Positions 25,765-35,038 of a stretch of 64,000 nt of DNA are shown here, piece by piece. Location: positions 1-64,000 of the forward strand of contig SVGY01000013.1 in assembly GCA_015056145.1 (NCBI GenBank), read 5' to 3'. Source of the stretch: Clostridiales bacterium (lineage in GTDB: Bacteria > Bacillota > Clostridia > Christensenellales > Aristaeellaceae). How positions within the stretch are numbered: the first letter of the stretch is position 1; every line of letters starts with the position of its first letter. The notes beneath the pieces are model-generated. The model saw only the letters and a list, made by a program, of their open reading frames with translations, made no database searches and was not told the origin of the DNA. A program made the translations under genes and the position numbers.

Positions 25765-27513
25765 ATGGATTACACCAACATACTGTCGCTTGTGGGCGGC
25801 CTGTCCATTTTCCTTTACGGCATGAGCATGATGGGCAGCTCGCTGGAGCGCTTTGCAGGCAACCGTCTCAAAACCGTCCTCAGCAAGCTCACTTCCAGCC
25901 CCATAAGGGGTTTCCTGCTGGGGCTTGTGGTAACTGCCGTTATCCAGTCGTCCTCCGCCACCACGGTCATGGTGGTGGGCTTTGTAAACTCGGGCCTAAT
26001 GACGCTGCTTAAGTCCGTGTACATCATCATGGGCGCAAACGTAGGCACTTCCGTTACTTCCTGGCTTTTGAGCCTTGCGGGCCTCGACGGCAAAGCATGG
26101 TACATAACCATGTTCAAACCCAGTACCTTTACCCCTGTGCTGGCTCTTATAGGCATTATCATTTTCATGGCCAGCAAAAAGCAGCGCAAAAAGGAATTGG
26201 CTTCCATCCTGCTGGGTTTCTCCATCCTCATGTTCGGCATGGAAATGATGTCCGATGCAGTGAAACCCCTGAAGGACATTCCCCAGTTCACAAGCCTGAT
26301 GACCATGTTCACCAATCCTCTCATGGGCGTTATCGTGGGTGCGGTGTTGACTGCCATTATCCAGTCTTCCTCTGCATCTGTAGGTATCCTGCAGGCATTG
26401 TCCCTCACCGGTTCCGTAACATATTTGGCGGCCATTCCCATCATCATGGGGCAGAACATCGGCACCTGCATCACTGCGCTTCTGTCTTCCGTGGGCGCTA
26501 CCAAGGATGCACGCCGGGCTTCTATGGTGCACCTTTGCTTCAACATCGTGGGGGTTGTGGTGTGGCTTGGCATTTTCACTCTGGCAAATGCCCTTTTCCC
26601 CATTCCCTTCCTGTCCCAGCCCATATCGCCTCTTGGCATTGCCATTGTTCACAGCGGCTTCAACGTTCTGGCCACATTGACCCTGATGCCCTTTGGCAGG
26701 CAACTGGCCTTGCTGGCCACCCGCCTCGTGCCCGAAGGAACCAGTTCCGAGGAGCTGCCCATGCTGGACGAGCGCCTTTTCGTAACGCCCTCCATTGCAC
26801 TGGAACGGGCCCACACCGTGCTTCTGGACATGGCCAGGCTGAGCGTTACCTCTCTGACGGATTCGCTGGATCTGCTTGACTGCTATGACAGCGTCAAAGC
26901 TGAAAAAATCGCTGCGGATGAAAATCAGGTGGACTTTTACGAAGACAAACTGGGCACCTATCTGGTAAAGCTGACAGGCCAGCCCATGAGCGAAGAAGAC
27001 AGCCGGGAAATGACCAAATACCTGCACATGATCGGCGATCTGGAGCGCATCAGCGATCATGCGGTGAACCTTGTGGAATCCGCCCAGGAGCTCAACGAAA
27101 AGAAGCTTCGCTTCTCACCGGAGGCCCAAAAAGAGATGTCTACCCTGACCCGGGCCATCCGGGAGATCCTGGCTGATTCACTCTGCGCTCTCGAAAAAGA
27201 GGAGCTGTCTGTGGCGGGGCGTGTGGAACCGCTGGAGCAGGTTATCGACAGCCTGACCAAATCCATCCGCAGCCACCATATCGAACGGCTTACCCGTGGC
27301 CTGTGCACACAGGAAATGGGCTTCATTCTGGGGGATATTCTCACCAATCTGGAACGTGTTTCCGACCACTGCTCCAATCTGGCGGTTGCCATCATCGAAA
27401 TCGCTGCTGGCAGCTTTGACGTCCACGAATATCTCAACGCCGTCAAAAGCAGTCAGGGAGAATACAGGGAGCATTTTGAAAGCTACCTCCGTCGGTTTGC
27501 GCTGGAAAGGTAA
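25765..27513 (+). CDS. Na+/phosphate cotransporter (NptA family) with PhoU domain
   Basis: The 582-residue protein has two inverted Na/Pi-cotransporter repeats (residues ~10-150 and ~165-310), each with the signature QSSSAT/QSSSAS (VIQSSSATTVMVV and IIQSSSASVGILQ) that forms the Na+/Pi site. Residues ~345-580 are PhoU-like helical bundles (EYLHMIGDLERISDHAVN-type segments, here TKYLHMIGDLERISDHA). It should import phosphate using the sodium gradient, with PhoU sensing or gating. GAGGGG precedes the ATG. Monocistronic by spacing. Confidence 0.95.
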   Translation: MDYTNILSLVGGLSIFLYGMSMMGSSLERFAGNRLKTVLSKLTSSPIRGFLLGLVVTAVIQSSSATTVMVVGFVNSGLMTLLKSVYIIMGANVGTSVTSWLLSLAGLDGKAWYITMFKPSTFTPVLALIGIIIFMASKKQRKKELASILLGFSILMFGMEMMSDAVKPLKDIPQFTSLMTMFTNPLMGVIVGAVLTAIIQSSSASVGILQALSLTGSVTYLAAIPIIMGQNIGTCITALLSSVGATKDARRASMVHLCFNIVGVVVWLGIFTLANALFPIPFLSQPISPLGIAIVHSGFNVLATLTLMPFGRQLALLATRLVPEGTSSEELPMLDERLFVTPSIALERAHTVLLDMARLSVTSLTDSLDLLDCYDSVKAEKIAADENQVDFYEDKLGTYLVKLTGQPMSEEDSREMTKYLHMIGDLERISDHAVNLVESAQELNEKKLRFSPEAQKEMSTLTRAIREILADSLCALEKEELSVAGRVEPLEQVIDSLTKSIRSHHIERLTRGLCTQEMGFILGDILTNLERVSDHCSNLAVAIIEIAAGSFDVHEYLNAVKSSQGEYREHFESYLRRFALER

Positions 27514-27600
27514 GACCGCCGGCAGAGGCAAGATGTTTTCTCCTTTCCCTTTGATGCGGTTTATGGTATCATGAAGAAAAAGCCGGAAAGGATGCTGTAC

Positions 27601-28527
27601 ATGCGCAAGCTGATATCCCTGCTGCTGATACTGTTGCTGTTTCCCGCCACGGCCGGTGCAGGAAAATATACCATTACCGAAGAAGGACAGCCCAGGCCCT
27701 TTTATGAATACGCTTTTTCCGGCGAGGTGGTCGCCGGCTTTTCTTCCGACAGTCTCACCTGGCAGATTGAGCATTTCCAGCTGGAGGAGACGGAATGCTA
27801 CCTGACCAAAATCTGGATGGCAGATCCGGGCAGGCAAATCGGCAAAGCCACCTCTGACTGGCAGCAGAACGTTATGGGCACAGCAGACATCGCCAGCCGG
27901 GCCCCGGAGGCATCCCTGCTCATCAACGCCAGCGGATATGTATCGCCCATATACAGCTGGATACCGGAAAACTACCCCGGCGACAACAGCGAGTATTACT
28001 TTACGCCACTGGGTTCTGTAACCGTCACAAACGGCGAAACCTTCCGCTGCCTGCAAGGCGTGCCCTACTACGGCCTCACCCTCAACACAGACGGCCTGCG
28101 GCTGCATGTTGGCGATGATCCTCTGGACGTGCTTTCCCAAAGCCCTTCCCAGACCTGGTCCTTTTATGTGGAATGTCCTGTCATCAGGAACTATCAGTCC
28201 ATTCTCGACCCGGACTGGAACTTTACCACCCGGCCTGCCATGCGTACCATTATCGCCAAAATGGATGCAAACAATTACATTACCCTCACCGTGACCAGAA
28301 AAGGACAGCGTGGGCTTACCATGCAGCAGTGCGTGGATTTCCTTCTCAGGGAGCTGGGGCCGGAATGGGCCTACAATCTGGACGGGGGTCCTTCCAGCGC
28401 ATTGATGTACCGCAATCCCAAGGGCCGCCTCATAGCGGTTTGGGAAAACGGGCAGGAAAATGTGGATATCATGACCTTTTCCCAGTTGCCGGAGGATAAC
28501 TCCCTGCCGGAATACCATGAAAAATAA
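27601..28527 (+). CDS. Secreted phosphodiester glycosidase-family protein
   Basis: The 308-residue product has a signal peptide (MRKLISLLLILLLFPATAG) and an NAGPA-type domain (phosphodiester glycosidase, as in mannose-6-phosphate uncovering enzyme and bacterial exopolysaccharide proteins). The hallmark NLDGGPSSALMY lies near residue 258; other landmarks are LLINASGYV and RTIIAKMDANNYITLTV. Start at 27601 is chosen over an ATG 10 codons earlier because GGAAAGG lies 8 bases upstream. It may act on wall teichoic acid or N-acetylglucosamine-1-phosphodiester; the substrate is unproven. Confidence 0.87.
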   Translation: MRKLISLLLILLLFPATAGAGKYTITEEGQPRPFYEYAFSGEVVAGFSSDSLTWQIEHFQLEETECYLTKIWMADPGRQIGKATSDWQQNVMGTADIASRAPEASLLINASGYVSPIYSWIPENYPGDNSEYYFTPLGSVTVTNGETFRCLQGVPYYGLTLNTDGLRLHVGDDPLDVLSQSPSQTWSFYVECPVIRNYQSILDPDWNFTTRPAMRTIIAKMDANNYITLTVTRKGQRGLTMQQCVDFLLRELGPEWAYNLDGGPSSALMYRNPKGRLIAVWENGQENVDIMTFSQLPEDNSLPEYHEK

Positions 28528-28545
28528 AGTTTCCCAAACCAACAA

Positions 28546-28582
28546 CGCCGGAGAGTTCTCACTCTCCGGCGTACTTTTTTTC
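28546..28582 (+). terminator. Terminator of the phosphodiester glycosidase gene
   Basis: CGCCGGAGAG (28546-28555) and CTCTCCGGCG (28562-28571) form a perfect stem followed by TACTTTTTTT. It overlaps the last codons of the convergent minus-strand gene. Confidence 0.9.
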
Positions 28583-29380
28583 CACACATCTGTATACTTT
28601 TTCCGACCACTCCCAGATATCGGCGCAGTCGTTTTCAATGTACATCACCCGGCTGAGAAGGTTTGCCGGAATGCAGGGTTCCATCTCCCTGCGAAGCGAT
28701 TTTGGGATGATGATGGCGCAGGCATAATCCGCAACCTTCACACCGTCCCGCACTTTCATGGGCAACACGCCGTCGAAGGTTGCGCCAGGATGCTTTGCCA
28801 GCGTCTCGTAGCGGAAATAGAAACGCACGCCCGGCTCAAAGCTGCCGGACAGTTCCTCCTCCGTAGGGAATCGTCCCAGCCGCCGCTCTGTCACCAGCCG
28901 GTCGCCGCCCTGACAATTACCCCATGTGAACATCACATAGTCAAAATAATCCGGTGGATCACAGGCTGCATTGCGGCTCTCCCGGGCCAGTTCCTGCCCG
29001 GAAAGGCCACGGGCCTTCACCGCAGAAAGCAGCTCGCCGCACTGAAGTATAGCCTTTGCGCTTTCCGGCGAAGTCGTGTGGCACACAAAGGCCGTCTCGC
29101 ATCCTTTACGCACGGGGCAGGCGGTACATTCCGCAAGCAGAGCAGGCTTTGAGACATGCAGCCAGGGTTCCGGTTCTTCCATCGCACTGAGTATCCTTGC
29201 TTTCAGGATTTCATCATCGCAGTGAAGCGTACACTTTCGCCCGTTGCGGCGCTCGTATGCTGCAAATTCCGCCAGAGTGCGAAGTTCCCAGCTTGTGATA
29301 TTGGGATAGTCCGACAGTTTTTTGTACAGAACGCCGTCCCAGACTTCGGTACAGTCCTCACTTCTGATGATGATATCCAT
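28559..29380 (-). CDS. Uncharacterised protein with Cys cluster and possible ADP-ribosyltransferase-like fold
   Basis: The 273-residue protein has a C-x-x-C-x(5)-C cluster (ECTACPVRKGCE) followed by FVCHTTSPESAKAILQCGEL, a His-x-Thr-Ser with an adjacent helix reminiscent of the NAD-binding start of PARP/DarT-like folds, then PDYFDYVMFTWG and RFYFRYETLAKHPGATFDG and a C-terminal DYACAIIIPKSL strand. I do not recognise a named family and the fold suggestion is my inference from motif shape only. The gene stands alone. Confidence 0.6.
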   Translation of the reverse strand: MDIIIRSEDCTEVWDGVLYKKLSDYPNITSWELRTLAEFAAYERRNGRKCTLHCDDEILKARILSAMEEPEPWLHVSKPALLAECTACPVRKGCETAFVCHTTSPESAKAILQCGELLSAVKARGLSGQELARESRNAACDPPDYFDYVMFTWGNCQGGDRLVTERRLGRFPTEEELSGSFEPGVRFYFRYETLAKHPGATFDGVLPMKVRDGVKVADYACAIIIPKSLRREMEPCIPANLLSRVMYIENDCADIWEWSEKVYRCVEKKYAGE

Positions 29381-29403
29381 TCAGGCTTCCATCCTTCCCC
29401 TTT

Positions 29404-30177
29404 TCAGTGGCAGTGATGCTCCCCGCCACAGCCATGATCGCCGCAGCTGTGTCCAGCGCCATGATGATGATCGTGATGGTCGCACTTTGCAGCAGGGTCG
29501 TAGTTCAACCGGCCCGCTGCAAGGGCCTGGGCAGCCTCGTCTGCACTGCCCTGCACACCGCCGTAAAGCTTGATACCCGCTTGCGCAAGAGCTGCCTGGG
29601 CGCCGCCGCCAATGCCGCCGCAGATCAAGGCGTCAACCTTCAGTGCGCTGAGCATCCCTGCCAGTGCGCCATGTCCGCTGCCGTTGGTGTCCACCACCAC
29701 CGCAGAAAGAATCCGACCTTCCTCCACATCGTAAATTTTGAACTGCTCCGTATGGCCAAAATGCTGAAAAACCTGTCCGTTATCATAAGTAGCTGCAATC
29801 CGCATGATCTTATCTCCTTTCGGGATTTGGTATTGCTGACGAAGGCGGCGAATGGGGCACTCTCCGTTGGCGCAGGCGGCATTGCCGTTGCAGATATGGT
29901 AATCCCCGCCACGGATATGCAGCGGTCTGCCTTCCACCAGTGCAGCGGCCAGTTTTTTCCTGGCGTTCTCGTAGACCTTTTGCACCGTGGTACGGGCCAC
30001 CTGCATAAAGCCGGCGCATTCCTCCTGAGAAAAACCCTGGTGATCCACCAGCCGGATGGTTTCGTATTCATCCACCGTCATCACAACAGGCCCTGCAGGG
30101 ATTCCCTCCCCCACAGGCACAAATTCCAACGTTTCAGGAAAACCGCAAACCCTCCTGCATTTCGTGGGTCTTGCCAA
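29404..30177 (-). CDS. DUF134 HTH protein fused to a dinitrogenase FeMo-cofactor-type domain, His-rich tail
   Basis: The 257-residue protein joins a DUF134 helix-turn-helix (residues 1-~100, with ARPTKCRRVCGFPETLEF, DEYETIRLVDHQGFSQEECA and RTTVQKVYENARKKLA) to a NifX/NifB-type iron-molybdenum-cofactor-binding domain (~128-235, MRIAATYDNGQVFQHFGHTE, ALICGGIGGGAQAAL). The tail is a metal-binding run of His, Asp and Gly-His-Cys. A TTG at 30177 is the likely start: it gives the family's usual MARP-K opening and a GGGAGGG site 6 bases upstream, whereas the ATG at 30183 abuts that site. Such proteins bind Fe-S or metal clusters; here probably a metal-responsive regulator or carrier. Confidence 0.88.
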   Translation of the reverse strand: MARPTKCRRVCGFPETLEFVPVGEGIPAGPVVMTVDEYETIRLVDHQGFSQEECAGFMQVARTTVQKVYENARKKLAAALVEGRPLHIRGGDYHICNGNAACANGECPIRRLRQQYQIPKGDKIMRIAATYDNGQVFQHFGHTEQFKIYDVEEGRILSAVVVDTNGSGHGALAGMLSALKVDALICGGIGGGAQAALAQAGIKLYGGVQGSADEAAQALAAGRLNYDPAAKCDHHDHHHGAGHSCGDHGCGGEHHCH

Positions 30178-30275
30178 GCGCATCCCTCCCTGAACAGCTT
30201 GATACAATTGTAGCAGTGTTTGTGACATATGTCAACAACCCCGCAACGAGGTTAGTAAACAACAATAAATAACGC

Positions 30276-30303
30276 TTGCATTTAACCCGTTAATGAGTAT
30301 AAT
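30276..30303 (+). promoter_or_regulatory. Promoter of the first MATE gene
   Basis: TTGCAT (30276-30281), 16-bp spacer, TATAAT (30298-30303). Confidence 0.8.
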
Positions 30304-30307
30304 TACC

Positions 30308-30343
30308 TTTTGGACTTTGCCTATTACTACGCTCAGTCCAAAA
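30308..30343 (+). promoter_or_regulatory. 5'-leader stem-loop ahead of the MATE gene
   Basis: TTTTGGACT (30308-30316) and AGTCCAAAA (30335-30343) form a 9-bp perfect stem at the predicted very 5' end of the transcript, followed by a TTTTTTT run 8 bases before GAGGG. It could be a 5'-stabilising hairpin or a weak attenuator. Confidence 0.6.
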
Positions 30344-30368
30344 AACGTATTTTTTTGAGGGCAACGTC

Positions 30369-31709
30369 ATGAAGCAGACCAAAAACCTCAACATGACTCA
30401 GGGCAATCCTGCCATACTCCTTGCAGTGTTTGCACTGCCTATGCTGATCGGCAATATTTTTCAGCAGGCATACAATCTTGTGGACTCCATTGTGGTTGGC
30501 AAGTTCATCGGTTCAGATGCCCTTGCAGCCGTAGGTTCCACCGGCTCCATATCCTTTCTGTTTTTCTCCATCTGCAACGGTATCGGCTCCGGCAGCGGTA
30601 TCGTCACTTCCCAATATTTTGGAGCAGGCGACCCCGTCCGTACCAAGCGTGCCATTGCAAACTCTGCCTATATCATGTTTGTGGCTGCACTGGTCATGGG
30701 TCTGGCAGCCTTTTTCGCCGCACCCAGCCTTCTTAAGCTGATGAAGACCCCTGACGTGCTTCTTCCCGATGCCACCACCTACATGCGCCTCAGCTGCCTT
30801 GGTGTGCCGCTGGTGGCTGTATACAACTATTCGTCCTCCATGCTCCGTGCGCTGGGCGATTCCAGAACGCCCCTGTACTTCCTTATTTTTTCCTGTTTTT
30901 TAAATATTGTACTGGATATTCTGTTTGTTTATGTTTTCGGCATGGGCGTATTCGGAGCTGCGCTGGCAACCATCATTGCCCAGCTGATTTCCGGCCTGGG
31001 CTGCCTTTTCTACGCCGTGAAAACCAATCCCTACTTTATGCTCAGCCGTCGGGATTTCCAGCCTGACAAGGAGGTTATGCGCCAGTCCGTCCGGCTGGGT
31101 CTCCCCCTGGCCATGCAGTGGTCCATGATCGCTGTTTCCTCCACTGCGCTGCAAAGCTTTGTTAACGGCTTCGGCCCCTCGGCCATGGCTGCTTTCACCG
31201 CCACCACCCGCATCGAACAGCTGGTGCACCAGCCCTACGGTTCCCTTGGCACTGCGATGGCCACCTATGCCGGCCAGAACTATGGCGCAAAACGGATGGA
31301 CCGTGTCAAAATGGGCCTGAAACAGGGCATGCTGATGTCCGCTGCCTTTTCGCTGGTAATGCTGCTCATCCTCCAGTTTTTCAGCAAGGAAATCATTTCC
31401 ATTTTTGTGGATAATGAAGACGTAATTACCATCGGCGCAAAGGCGCTGAAGCTGACCAGCTGGTTTTATATCTTCCTTGCCACCATCTACATGACCCGGG
31501 GCATCCTCAACGGTGTAGGCGACGCTCTGTTTGCCTTCATCAATGGCGTGGTGGAAATGGTGGGCCGCATCTTTATCCCCATGCTGATCGTGCTGATTCC
31601 TACTGTGGGCCTCTGGGGCATCTGGTGGACCACGGGCATCACATGGTTTATCAGTGCGGTTTTCTGCCTGCTGCGCTACATTTCCTGGCGCAGAAAAGCC
31701 AATGCCTGA
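30369..31709 (+). CDS. MATE-family multidrug/cation efflux pump
   Basis: The 446-residue protein has twelve predicted helices in two homologous bundles with MATE landmarks: FALPMLIGNIFQQAYNLVDS, VVGKFIGSDALAAVGSTGS, SSMLRALGDSRTPLYF, and TRIEQLVHQPYGSLGTAMAT. It exports organic cations or toxic metabolites in exchange for Na+ or H+. Substrate unknown. Own promoter and terminator. Confidence 0.95.
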   Translation: MKQTKNLNMTQGNPAILLAVFALPMLIGNIFQQAYNLVDSIVVGKFIGSDALAAVGSTGSISFLFFSICNGIGSGSGIVTSQYFGAGDPVRTKRAIANSAYIMFVAALVMGLAAFFAAPSLLKLMKTPDVLLPDATTYMRLSCLGVPLVAVYNYSSSMLRALGDSRTPLYFLIFSCFLNIVLDILFVYVFGMGVFGAALATIIAQLISGLGCLFYAVKTNPYFMLSRRDFQPDKEVMRQSVRLGLPLAMQWSMIAVSSTALQSFVNGFGPSAMAAFTATTRIEQLVHQPYGSLGTAMATYAGQNYGAKRMDRVKMGLKQGMLMSAAFSLVMLLILQFFSKEIISIFVDNEDVITIGAKALKLTSWFYIFLATIYMTRGILNGVGDALFAFINGVVEMVGRIFIPMLIVLIPTVGLWGIWWTTGITWFISAVFCLLRYISWRRKANA

Positions 31710-31731
31710 TTTTTTCGCTGCATCCAATTCC

Positions 31732-31766
31732 GCCCGAAAGGACATGCTGTCCTTCCGGGCTTTTTT
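31732..31766 (+). terminator. Terminator of the first MATE gene
   Basis: GCCCGAAAGGAC (31732-31743) and GTCCTTCCGGGC (31749-31760) form a stem followed by TTTTTT. Confidence 0.9.
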
Positions 31767-31849
31767 GTGGTATATTGCATATATCCCGGATCAATTCGCA
31801 AAAAACCCGTCTTCCGGGAGCTTCAACCGTATACAAAGGGGAGCGCAAT

Positions 31850-32827
31850 ATGAAAATCGAAGCATACATCGCTGACTGGGCATTTGACCGTGACCTGACC
31901 CCTAAAGAGGCTTCCTGTCTCAGTCATGTCAACTATTCTTTCGGGCTCATCAAAGAGGGACGCATAAGCATTGCCCATCTCGGGCAGCTCGATCGTCTGC
32001 GCAGGCTACAGGCAGCTTACCCCTGGCTGAAGGTGAACCTGTCCATAGGCGGCTGGGGCGCCGGAGGCTTTTCCGAAGCTGTAGCCACGGAAGCCGCCCG
32101 GGAAAAACTTGCCCTTTCTGCTCTGGACGTCATCCGGGAGCTTCACCTGACGGGCATTGACTGGGACTGGGAATATCCCGGCGCAAACGACGCAGGCATT
32201 TCCGCCTCCCCGGACGATCCCCGGAATATGTCGGATTTTCTTGTGTTGATGAAGGGGAAGCTGAAGGAGCTCAGCAAGGAAACAGGCCATTATTACGAGC
32301 AATCCATTGCGGCAGGCGCAAGCCGGGTGCAGGATTACCACTGGCAAAAGGTGCTGCCCGTGCTGGATTCCGTCAATCTGATGACCTATGATATGGGCAT
32401 GGACGGCTGTACAGGTCACATGACCAATCTGCGCAAGGCAGCCGGCGGCGCATACAGTGCAGAGCAATCCGCAGAAGCCTTCCTGCAGGCGGGCGTCCCC
32501 AAGGAGAAGCTGCTGATCGGTGCGGCCTTCTACTTTCACGTCTTTGAGGGGGTACGCTCCTCCGCCCCGCTGGCAGCTTCCTACACCAAAAAAGGCCGCA
32601 GCCTCCCCCACGACGCCCTGGAGGCCAGCTGGGAATACCACTGGGATCAGCAGGCTCAGGCCGCCTTTTATCTCAGGGATGGAGTATTGCTTTCCGGCGA
32701 CGATGAGCATTCGCTGCGAAAAAAACGTGATTTTGTCCAGGCAGAAGGCCTGGGTGGCGTGATCATCTGGGAATTGAATCAGGACAGAAAGCATATCCTT
32801 CTCCCCTGCCTGGCAGGGAAAGAATAA
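31850..32827 (+). CDS. Cytoplasmic GH18 glycoside hydrolase
   Basis: The 325-residue protein is one GH18 TIM barrel: VNLSIGGWGAGG (SxGG), the catalytic DxxDxDxE in TGIDWDWEYPG with Glu108 as acid, NLMTYDMGMD, and a C-terminal GGVIIWELNQD. No signal peptide or chitin-binding module, so it probably degrades imported chito-oligosaccharides or acts as an intracellular endo-beta-N-acetylglucosaminidase. GGGGAG precedes the ATG at 31850. The residue after Asp106 is Trp and the pattern is intact, so activity is expected. Confidence 0.92.
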   Translation: MKIEAYIADWAFDRDLTPKEASCLSHVNYSFGLIKEGRISIAHLGQLDRLRRLQAAYPWLKVNLSIGGWGAGGFSEAVATEAAREKLALSALDVIRELHLTGIDWDWEYPGANDAGISASPDDPRNMSDFLVLMKGKLKELSKETGHYYEQSIAAGASRVQDYHWQKVLPVLDSVNLMTYDMGMDGCTGHMTNLRKAAGGAYSAEQSAEAFLQAGVPKEKLLIGAAFYFHVFEGVRSSAPLAASYTKKGRSLPHDALEASWEYHWDQQAQAAFYLRDGVLLSGDDEHSLRKKRDFVQAEGLGGVIIWELNQDRKHILLPCLAGKE

Positions 32828-32832
32828 TGCAG

Positions 32833-32872
32833 AAAAGCCGGGAACACCCGCAATGAAGTGTTCCCGGCTTTT
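32833..32872. terminator. Bidirectional terminator
   Basis: AAAAGCCGGGAACAC (32833-32847) and GTGTTCCCGGCTTTT (32858-32872) form a 15-bp stem between convergent genes, with A-rich and T-rich flanks. Confidence 0.92.
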
Positions 32873-32889
32873 CATATAGTTCAGGCGAA

Positions 32890-34434
<1,545 letters not shown>

Positions 34435-34463
34435 CTAAAACATCTGTCTTCATACCGGCAGCC

Positions 34464-35015
34464 TTACAGAAGCCGGCTGATACCCTCCGCCACCTGCGCC
34501 GCAACTATTTCGTTGCCTTCATCATTCAGGTGGAGATGATCCCCGCTGTCATACAAAGCCATTTTGTCGTGCATGGTGGCAAAAAGATCGTCCACCGGGA
34601 TGCTGTTTCGCTGCGCCACTTTGCGGATGATGTCGTTGTAGGCCTGAATGCCTGCGGTATCCGGGCTGGTGGTGGGCATGGTAGTGGCAAAGATGACCTT
34701 CACCCCGGGGAAAAGCTTGCGCAATACCAGCGCAGTGCGCTCCACGGCGCTTTCGTATTCCTCCGGCAGGGAGAAGGGGCGGCCGATGTTGTAATCGTCC
34801 CCCAGATCCCAAAGGCCGCAATTCCAGTGAACAACATCCGGCACAGGAAAATCGTCAAGCCAGAACCGGAGAGAATTGAGGGTGTATCCAGCCCAGCGGC
34901 CATTTTCCTTGGGGCCATAAACCTCAGCATGCCCTTCCAGAGCCTTGCGCACAAAGGGCTCGTAGCCCATGCGCCGGGAATCGCCCAGAAGAAGCACCTT
35001 TTTGCAGTCGGGCAT
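34464..35015 (-). CDS. SGNH/GDSL hydrolase (probable carbohydrate esterase)
   Basis: The 183-residue protein shows the SGNH blocks: VLLLGDSRRMGY (Ser nucleophile), WNCGLWDLG (Gly/Asn oxyanion residues), TMPTTSP and the C-terminal SGDHLHLNDEG (Asp-x-x-His). The usual GDSI/L is GDSR here, as in some acetylxylan esterases. Lacking a signal peptide, it probably deacetylates imported xylo-oligosaccharides, consistent with the arabinofuranosidase next door. AAGGAG precedes ATG 35015. Confidence 0.9.
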   Translation of the reverse strand: MPDCKKVLLLGDSRRMGYEPFVRKALEGHAEVYGPKENGRWAGYTLNSLRFWLDDFPVPDVVHWNCGLWDLGDDYNIGRPFSLPEEYESAVERTALVLRKLFPGVKVIFATTMPTTSPDTAGIQAYNDIIRKVAQRNSIPVDDLFATMHDKMALYDSGDHLHLNDEGNEIVAAQVAEGISRLL

Positions 35016-35038
35016 ATCAATAACTCCTTATAGAATAA

